Shown here: in pieces, positions 59,598-64,000 of the stretch
Position numbering within the stretch: position 1 is the first letter of the stretch
How the letters are laid out: each line of letters starts with the position of its first letter
Assembly: GCF_002873335.1 (NCBI RefSeq)
Contig: NZ_MCUW01000007.1
Coordinates: 124,001 to 188,000, forward strand
Reading direction: 5' to 3'
Length of the DNA stretch: 64,000 nucleotides
Source: Vibrio sp. 10N.286.49.B1
GTDB taxonomy: Bacteria; Pseudomonadota; Gammaproteobacteria; Enterobacterales; Vibrionaceae
Translations under genes and position numbers: made by a program
Notes under the pieces: generated by a model
Told to the model about the DNA's origin: nothing
The model's database searches: none
Seen by the model: only the letters and a program-made list of their open reading frames with translations

Positions 59598-60064
59598 AAT
59601 CGAAAGCCTAGGCCGACCTCAACGCCTTGTTGGACTTTTTCAAAGTCAAAGGTAGCGTGGACGTCTAGGTTTTCTGTCAGCCTCATTCTGCTTGATATTT
59701 CTGCAGCCATCCCGGCTTGTGTGATGTCATCTTCTTCATATTGGTACCCTCTTAGGGTACTTTTGACCGAGATTCGTTCTGATACTTGATAACTCATGCC
59801 ACTAAGCAGTCCTTTGTCACTTGATTCATCAGAGTTATTAAGTCGCGCCCCGATATAAATATCGACAGACTCAAATAGCGAATAGGAATAGCCACTGTCT
59901 ACGTTCCATTGATCGATGCCGTCGCTCGAGGATTTGCTATCAGAAGAGAGAAAGAAATTATGTGGGGATGCGTTATGCTTGCCAGGCAGCGCTGGCAGTT
60001 CGACGGCTTGGACCATACTGGATGATAATAAAACGAACAAAGCAGACACAATCATTGCTTTCAT
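59594..60064 (-). CDS. Small outer-membrane beta-barrel-like protein
   Basis: A 156-residue exported protein: signal peptide 1-20 (cleaved after VQA), a Ser/Asp-rich segment ([10 protein letters not shown]), then alternating strands ([59 protein letters not shown]) ending in VGLGFRF. A terminal phenylalanine after alternating hydrophobics is the beta-signal of outer-membrane proteins. It would make a small barrel of about eight strands. I cannot name a family. It converges on rraA (4 bp overlap) and lies upstream of the thr operon on the other strand, with no functional link evident. Confidence 0.75.
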   Translation of the reverse strand: MKAMIVSALFVLLSSSMVQAVELPALPGKHNASPHNFFLSSDSKSSSDGIDQWNVDSGYSYSLFESVDIYIGARLNNSDESSDKGLLSGMSYQVSERISVKSTLRGYQYEEDDITQAGMAAEISSRMRLTENLDVHATFDFEKVQQGVEVGLGFRF

Positions 60065-60290
60065 AGCACCACTCCTTGTTCGTCATTATTATTTTATATT
60101 TGTCCATTAATTAAAGCACAAGATCTAGTCAAAAAGTTGTAAATGTATATAGCAATTGGCGATTTACTCATAACGTTACAGTATATAGATTTCATAAGTG
60201 TAGGTTTTCAAGCACTGGCTATGATTTCCTTGTTTATTTGATAAAAGTACAGATTTTGATTGACTACTCTACAGAAAGTGCGGTAAACGT

Positions 60291-60404
60291 ATGGGTAAGC
60301 ACATTAGAAAGTTTGTAGATAACCCTATGTATAGAAACCAGCTCGTAGTAATGACCACCACCATTATTATTACCGACATAACCATTGTTGGGGCAGGCTG
60401 GTAG
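60291..60404 (+). CDS. thrL: thr operon leader peptide ThrL
   Basis: A 37-codon frame (ATG at 60291) ending 84 bp before thrA. Its C-terminal part contains MTTTIIITDITIVGAGW: five Thr codons (all ACC) and five Ile codons within 11 residues, the composition of an attenuator that senses charged threonine and isoleucine tRNA. E. coli ThrL is shorter (21 residues) but ends similarly in NGAG. Internal ATGs at 60327 and 60351 could start shorter peptides of 25 or 17 residues; none has a strong ribosome site. The stop is 20 nt before the terminator hairpin. Confidence 0.85.
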   Translation: MGKHIRKFVDNPMYRNQLVVMTTTIIITDITIVGAGW

Positions 60405-60423
60405 ACGGAAGAAATTCAAGAAC

Positions 60424-60458
60424 AAGGCCTGTATCAACAAGATACGGGCCTTTTTTTT
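60424..60458 (+). terminator. Threonine attenuator terminator
   Basis: GGCCTGTATC (60426-60435) and GATACGGGCC (60441-60450) form a 10-bp stem with one G-U pair, loop AACAA, followed by eight T. It lies between thrL and thrA, as expected for transcription attenuation. Confidence 0.9.
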
Positions 60459-60487
60459 ACCTGTTTTGAGTATTTCGGGAGGAAAGG

Positions 60488-62947
60488 ATGCGAGTACTAA
60501 AATTTGGAGGCTCATCGTTAGCCGATGCTGATCGCTTTTTACGAGCGGCAGACATTATTGCCAACAATGCCCAACAAGAAGATTTAGCGGTGGTGCTATC
60601 TGCGCCAGGGAAAACAACCAATAAGTTAGTCGCGATTATTGAAACCGCGTTAAAAAATAGCGAAGTCGAGCTTCAGATCTCTGAACTGGAAACGGCGTTT
60701 AACGAATTATTTTCTAATATTGAATCTGTACTTCCTAACATACAGCGTGCTGATTTTGACAATCAGGTAAAAACCTCTTTATTCCAACTGCATCAATTTG
60801 TTCATGGTATCCGTTTGCTTGGCACTTGTCCGGCTCATGTTAATGCCCGCATCATTTCCAAAGGTGAGCGCATTTCAATCCAGTTGATGAGAGCGGTCCT
60901 AGAAGCGAAAGGCCAAGCGGCGGCATTGATTGATCCGGTTAAGTATCTTTATGCCAATGATGACTATCTAGAAGCAATGGTAGATGTTGGTATTTCAACA
61001 CAAAACTTCAGATCGAACCCATTGACCGAGGGTGTCGTGCACATCATGCCTGGTTTTACGGCAGGTAACGCGAAAGGCGAGTTAGTCACACTTGGGCGCA
61101 ATGGCTCGGATTATTCAGCTGCAGTACTGGCAGCCTGCTTACGAGCGGACTGTTGTGAAATTTGGACTGATGTCGATGGGGTATACAATTGTGACCCTCG
61201 ATTAGTGGATGATGCACGCTTGCTGAAATCACTGAGCTACCAAGAAGCGATGGAGTTGTCTTACTTCGGTGCGTCGGTACTTCACCCGAAAACCATTGCT
61301 CCAATTGCTCAGTTCCATATCCCATGTTTGATTAAAAACTCGTTTAACCCTCAAGGTGCAGGCACGCTGATCGGTCAAGACACCGGTGAAGATAACCTGC
61401 CAATTAAAGGTATCACCACCTTATCTAACCTGATTATGGTTAACGTCTCTGGGCCGGGTATGAAAGGTATGGTCGGGATGGCTAGCCGTGTCTTTGGAGC
61501 CATGTCATCAGCTGGTGTCTCTATTGTTCTGATTACACAGTCTTCATCTGAATACAGCATCAGCTTTTGTATCGAAGAAGAAGACAAGCTAAAAGCGTCT
61601 CAAATCCTTGAAGAAACATTTGATCTAGAACTCAAGAATGCACTGCTTGAGCCTGTCGAGTTTATGGAAGACGTCGCAATTGTCACCTTGGTTGGTGATG
61701 GTATGAGAACCTCTCGCGGCGTGGCTTCACAGTTCTTTTCGTCGTTAGCTGAAGTGAATGTCAATATTGTCGCCATTGCACAAGGCTCTTCTGAGCGCGC
61801 CATTTCTGCTGTTATACCAGAAGATAAGATCTCAGAAGCGATCAAAGCGTGTCATGAGAATTTGTTCAATTCTAAACACTTCTTAGATGTGTTCGTGGTT
61901 GGGGTGGGCGGCGTCGGTGGTGAGTTGGTTGATCAAATCCAACGTCAGCAAACAAAACTGGCAGAAAAAGGTATTGTTATTCGAGTATGTGGCCTTGCCA
62001 ATAGCAAAGGTGTACTTCTCGACGGTAAAGGCTTACCGCTTGATCAATGGCGAGATCGCATGGGCGATGTAACGGAGCGATTCAGCGTCGCTGGATTAGC
62101 CGCGCTCGTTCAGCGTAATCATATTATTAACCCAGTATTGGTGGATTGTACCTCGAGTGAAGATATTGCCAATCAATATGCCGAGTTTTTGGCCGCTGGT
62201 TTCCACGTAGTGACACCTAATAAAAAGGCCAATACATCAAGTATGGCCTATTACCACCAACTTCGAGATGTTGCACGCAGCTCACGTCGTAAATTGATGT
62301 ATGAGACAACAGTAGGGGCGGGTTTACCTGTCATTGAAAACCTGCAAAACCTGATATCAGCAGGGGATGAGCTGGAAAAATTCAATGGTATTTTGTCGGG
62401 CTCATTATCGTTTATCTTCGGTAAGCTGGATGAAGGGCTAACACTAAGCCAGGCCACAAATGTTGCTAAGGATAAAGGGTTCACTGAGCCTGATCCGCGT
62501 GATGACTTATCCGGTATGGATGTTGCTCGTAAACTGCTAATTCTCGCTCGAGAGTCGGGAATGGCGCTTGAACTTGAAGATGTGGAAGTGGATCAAGCGC
62601 TGCCGCCGGGTTTCGATGATTCAGGCTCGGTTGATGATTTTATGGCTCGCTTACCTGAAGCCGATAAGTACTTCTCTCAGTTAGTCGCGGATGCGGCGAA
62701 AGAAGGCAAGGTGCTTCGATATGTGGGTGAGATTGCCGATGGCAAGTGCCGTGTTCGTATGGCCGCTGTCGATGAGAACGACCCAATGTACAAGATTAAA
62801 GATGGTGAGAATGCCTTGGCATTTTATAGCCGTTATTATCAACCGATTCCATTGGTGTTGCGTGGCTACGGCGCCGGTACAGAAGTAACTGCGGCAGGTG
62901 TCTTTGCCGATGTTATGCGTACACTTGGTTGGAAGTTGGGGGTATAA
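60488..62947 (+). CDS. thrA: Bifunctional aspartokinase / homoserine dehydrogenase I ThrA
   Basis: An 819-residue fusion, matching E. coli ThrA (820). The N-terminal aspartokinase (about 1-290) begins [19 protein letters not shown] and has [17 protein letters not shown] pair of ACT regulatory domains follows (about 315-460; [20 protein letters not shown] and VALVGDGM-like [13 protein letters not shown]), where threonine inhibits in E. coli. The homoserine dehydrogenase (about 463-819) has [16 protein letters not shown] and the substrate stretch [17 protein letters not shown]. It starts after GGGAGGAAAGG. It heads thrABC; thrB follows immediately. Confidence 0.97.
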   Translation: MRVLKFGGSSLADADRFLRAADIIANNAQQEDLAVVLSAPGKTTNKLVAIIETALKNSEVELQISELETAFNELFSNIESVLPNIQRADFDNQVKTSLFQLHQFVHGIRLLGTCPAHVNARIISKGERISIQLMRAVLEAKGQAAALIDPVKYLYANDDYLEAMVDVGISTQNFRSNPLTEGVVHIMPGFTAGNAKGELVTLGRNGSDYSAAVLAACLRADCCEIWTDVDGVYNCDPRLVDDARLLKSLSYQEAMELSYFGASVLHPKTIAPIAQFHIPCLIKNSFNPQGAGTLIGQDTGEDNLPIKGITTLSNLIMVNVSGPGMKGMVGMASRVFGAMSSAGVSIVLITQSSSEYSISFCIEEEDKLKASQILEETFDLELKNALLEPVEFMEDVAIVTLVGDGMRTSRGVASQFFSSLAEVNVNIVAIAQGSSERAISAVIPEDKISEAIKACHENLFNSKHFLDVFVVGVGGVGGELVDQIQRQQTKLAEKGIVIRVCGLANSKGVLLDGKGLPLDQWRDRMGDVTERFSVAGLAALVQRNHIINPVLVDCTSSEDIANQYAEFLAAGFHVVTPNKKANTSSMAYYHQLRDVARSSRRKLMYETTVGAGLPVIENLQNLISAGDELEKFNGILSGSLSFIFGKLDEGLTLSQATNVAKDKGFTEPDPRDDLSGMDVARKLLILARESGMALELEDVEVDQALPPGFDDSGSVDDFMARLPEADKYFSQLVADAAKEGKVLRYVGEIADGKCRVRMAAVDENDPMYKIKDGENALAFYSRYYQPIPLVLRGYGAGTEVTAAGVFADVMRTLGWKLGV

Positions 62948-62948
62948 A

Positions 62949-63911
62949 ATGAGTCAACGTGTTGTTGTTTATGCCCCAGCGTCGATCGGCAATGTCAGTG
63001 TTGGATTTGATGTGTTGGGTGCTGCGGTCTCACCAATCGATGGGACCTTGCTAGGGGACTGTGTTGAAATTCAAGCATCAGAATCGCCTTTCGAGCTTTC
63101 AACTAAAGGACGATTTGTCGATAAGTTGCCCGTTGATCCACAAGAAAATATTGTCTATGACTGTTGGAAAGTGTTTGCGAGAGAGCTAGATAAGAAAGGT
63201 GTGGCGCTTCAATCCATCCATATGACGTTAGAAAAGAACATGCCGATTGGCTCTGGACTAGGCTCAAGTGCTTGTTCTATCGTTGCGGCCTTGGATGCGC
63301 TTAACCAGTTTCATGGTAATCCACTTGACGAAACGGAACTGCTTGCCTTAATGGGTGAAATGGAAGGGCAAATTTCTGGTGGTATCCATTATGACAATGT
63401 GGCACCGTGTTACCTAGGTGGTGTACAGCTTATGCTGGAAGAGCTTGGTGTTATTAGCCAAGAGGTGCCTTGCTTTGATGACTGGTATTGGGTCATGGCG
63501 TACCCAGGGATCAAGGTCTCGACTGCTGAAGCGAGAGAAATTTTGCCGTCGCAGTACCGCCGTCAGGATGTCATTGCTCACGGACGTCACCTTGCAGGCT
63601 TTATCCATGCTTGTCATTCCGGTCAGCCAGAGTTGGCTGCAAAGATGATCAAAGACGTCATAGCGGAACCGTATCGTGCTAAATTGCTTCCCGGTTTTAG
63701 CAAGGCGCGAGAGTATGCTGCTAGTGCGGGAGCGCTAGCGACAGGTATTTCAGGCAGTGGGCCGACCTTATTTAGTATCTGTAAAGAGAAAGATGTGGCT
63801 GAGCGTGTTGCTCGCTGGTTAGAAGAAAATTACGTACAGAATAACGAAGGATTCGTGCATGTTTGTCACTTAGACAAGCAAGGTTCGAAAGTAACAGGAA
63901 GTCAGCTATGA
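62949..63911 (+). CDS. thrB: Homoserine kinase ThrB
   Basis: A 320-residue GHMP kinase that phosphorylates homoserine for threonine synthesis. The N-terminal [20 protein letters not shown] and the ATP loop [21 protein letters not shown] (about 91-111) are characteristic, as is the C-terminal [10 protein letters not shown] motif. The ATG at 62949 lies 1 bp after the thrA stop, and the ATGA at the end overlaps thrC, so translation of the operon is coupled. Longer frames would start inside thrA. Confidence 0.97.
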   Translation: MSQRVVVYAPASIGNVSVGFDVLGAAVSPIDGTLLGDCVEIQASESPFELSTKGRFVDKLPVDPQENIVYDCWKVFARELDKKGVALQSIHMTLEKNMPIGSGLGSSACSIVAALDALNQFHGNPLDETELLALMGEMEGQISGGIHYDNVAPCYLGGVQLMLEELGVISQEVPCFDDWYWVMAYPGIKVSTAEAREILPSQYRRQDVIAHGRHLAGFIHACHSGQPELAAKMIKDVIAEPYRAKLLPGFSKAREYAASAGALATGISGSGPTLFSICKEKDVAERVARWLEENYVQNNEGFVHVCHLDKQGSKVTGSQL

Positions 63912-64000
63912 AGCTTTACAATATCAAAGAAAACGATGAACAAGTCTCTTTTGGCCAAGCCGTCCGTCAAGGACTAGGGCGCAATCAAGGGCTGTTTTTC
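63908..64000 (+). CDS. thrC: Threonine synthase ThrC, N-terminal part (cut by window end)
   Basis: The first 31 codons of an open frame that starts in the thrB stop (ATGA). The peptide begins [19 protein letters not shown] and continues to the edge with [12 protein letters not shown], matching the N-terminus of ThrC, the pyridoxal-phosphate enzyme that makes threonine from phosphohomoserine. The catalytic lysine lies beyond the window. Confidence 0.93.
   Translation, partial: MKLYNIKENDEQVSFGQAVRQGLGRNQGLFF

Overview
The window is a stretch of ordinary bacterial core chromosome. The organism is almost certainly a Vibrio or close relative (Vibrionaceae). The evidence is gene order and protein similarity recognised by eye: lpoA-yraN-diaA-dolP next to rsmI and rnpB; a dcw cluster running from murC straight into ftsQ with no ddl; arcB and arcA side by side; and two glutamate synthase operons in tandem. 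Many proteins (ArcA, ArcB, CarB, GltB-1, FtsZ, SecA) read as close gammaproteobacterial orthologues. I see no prophage, insertion sequence, CRISPR array, tRNA, rRNA or defence island.

Layout. 1-5.2 kb: a periplasmic cytochrome c-like protein with an internally duplicated domain, then the leftward envelope operon lpoA-yraN-diaA-dolP. 5.3-6.6 kb: rsmI and the RNase P RNA gene rnpB with its own promoter and terminator. 6.7-22.6 kb: the division and cell-wall cluster rsmH-ftsL-ftsI-murE-murF-mraY-murD-ftsW-murG-murC, a terminator plus a fresh promoter, then ftsQ-ftsA-ftsZ. 22.6-28.2 kb: lpxC, a 0.55 kb non-coding gap, secA, mutT and dapB. 28.2-33.2 kb: a long regulatory region with a tandem ArgR-type operator, then carA-carB. 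33.4-37.4 kb: a TSUP permease, a LysR regulator, a ModF-like double ABC protein and a YadS-like membrane protein. 37.5-40.7 kb: btuF and cbiB (cobalamin uptake and salvage), mtn and a small DUF1499-type lipoprotein, all leftward. 40.8-53.1 kb: gltB-2/gltD-2 and gltB-1/gltD-1, two distinct GOGAT operons in the same direction. 53.1-59.6 kb: yhcC, arcB, a small lipoprotein, convergent arcA, and rraA. 59.6-64 kb: a small outer-membrane-like protein and the thr operon with its leader peptide and attenuator, cut by the window end inside thrC.

How the genes work together. Most of the window is growth infrastructure: peptidoglycan precursor synthesis and septation, lipid A commitment (LpxC), Sec export, and amino-acid or nucleotide entry points (CarAB, DapB, ThrABC, GltBD). 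Redox control appears at the ArcAB locus, where a perfect FNR-type palindrome lies upstream of arcA and a near-perfect one upstream of yhcC-arcB.

The observations most worth following up are in non-coding and atypical details rather than in a new island: a ModF-like protein in which one of the two composite ATP sites has lost every key motif; the duplicated-domain cytochrome; the two GOGAT paralogues; a strong hairpin in the rraA leader; degenerate 16-19 bp tandem arrays after carB and mtn; and a GCTACG hexamer repeat between the glt operons. All functional statements are inferences from sequence; no database search was possible.
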